Below are positions 5,851 through 6,022 of a DNA stretch of 6,022 nt, piece after piece (position 1 is the stretch's first letter; each line of letters begins with the position of its first letter). The notes under the pieces were generated by a model. The model saw nothing but the letters and a program-made list of their open reading frames with translations, ran no database searches and was not told where the DNA came from. The stretch spans positions 1-6,022 of the forward strand of contig USPQ01000126.1 of NCBI GenBank assembly GCA_900556625.1, written 5' to 3'. The stretch is from an uncultured Bacteroides sp. (GTDB lineage: Bacteria > Bacteroidota > Bacteroidia > Bacteroidales > Bacteroidaceae). Made by a program: the position numbers and the translations under genes.

Positions 5851-5957
5851 CGGAAGTGTAAGGGCGTTTAGCTCAGCTGGTTCAGAGCATCTGCCTTACA
5901 AGCAGAGGGTCGGCGGTTCGAATCCGTCAACGCCCACACAAAAACGAAACACTTCCG
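5851..5957 (+). repeat. Inverted repeat bracketing the first tRNA-Val
   Basis: CGGAAGTGT (5851-5859) and ACACTTCCG (5949-5957) are perfect 9-bp complements that enclose the whole first tRNA gene. The left arm is 2 nt from the mature 5' end; the right arm is 12 nt after the discriminator base. In the precursor they could form a stem extending the acceptor helix, comparable to the processing stems around other stable RNAs. The role is inferred; the pairing is exact. Confidence 0.6.
5862..5936 (+). tRNA. tRNA-Val (anticodon UAC)
   Basis: Complete cloverleaf of 75 nt without an encoded CCA. The acceptor GGGCGTT (5862-5868) pairs with AACGCCC (5929-5935), with discriminator A5936. The D stem is GCTC/GAGC (5871-5874, 5885-5888). 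The anticodon stem TCTGC/GCAGA (5890-5894, 5902-5906) encloses loop CTTACAA, with anticodon TAC at 5897-5899. The T stem GGCGG/CCGTC has one G-U pair and loop TTCGAAT. The anticodon and A73 agree with valine identity. After A73 the sequence is CAC, so CCA must be added by nucleotidyltransferase. It reads GUA and other GUN valine codons. Confidence 0.98.
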
Positions 5958-5969
5958 GCTCATTAACAA

Positions 5970-6022
5970 GGGCGTTTAGCTCAGCTGGTTCAGAGCATCT
6001 GCCTTACAAGCAGAGGGTCGGC
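5970..6022 (+). tRNA. tRNA-Val (anticodon UAC), second copy, cut by window end
   Basis: The 53 nt available, from the acceptor 5' strand through the anticodon (TAC at 6005-6007) into the T stem, are identical to the first tRNA-Val gene. The copies repeat with a 108-nt period and are separated by a 33-nt spacer (5937-5969) with no promoter or terminator. They are therefore almost certainly cotranscribed as a tandem tRNA operon that continues beyond the window. Confidence 0.96.

Overview
The window looks like chromosomal DNA from Bacteroides or a close Bacteroidales relative. Three gene starts and the tRNA genes are preceded by the Bacteroidetes sigma factor -7 element TAnnTTTG, exactly or with one mismatch. 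Two of these promoters carry a TTTG -33 box 19 nt upstream. The 5' regions of trpS and carB are A/T-rich without a Shine-Dalgarno sequence, and the protein sequences fit this group. All the protein genes are housekeeping types. I see no insertion sequence, phage, CRISPR or defence module.

Layout: the left end holds most of trpS (tryptophanyl-tRNA synthetase) on the minus strand, cut by the window edge. A 348-bp divergent intergenic region follows (702-1049). It contains a minus-strand promoter for trpS, a small dyad, a plus-strand promoter, a 39-codon leader ORF, a 17-nt pyrimidine run, a small hairpin and a strong intrinsic terminator ending 44 nt before carB. carB (1050-4271) encodes the large subunit of carbamoyl phosphate synthetase and ends in its own terminator. 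yaaA (peroxide stress DUF328 family) and a hexapeptide-repeat sugar O-acetyltransferase follow as a two-gene unit. The right end has a strong promoter and two tandem, identical tRNA-Val(UAC) genes, the second cut by the window edge.

The most interesting part is the carB leader. Its arrangement of short ORF, U-rich tract, hairpin and terminator, with the ORF stop codon inside the 5' arm of the terminator, is the architecture of the enterobacterial pyrBI attenuator, where UTP level and transcription-translation coupling set readthrough. It would make carB expression depend on pyrimidine supply (inference). The CarB protein is also of the eukaryote-like type. Its C-terminal allosteric domain keeps most of the residues known to form the N-acetylglutamate pocket of animal CPS1, with one Asn-to-Lys change. 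This is notable because Bacteroides makes arginine through N-succinylated intermediates. carA, the glutaminase subunit, is not in the window.
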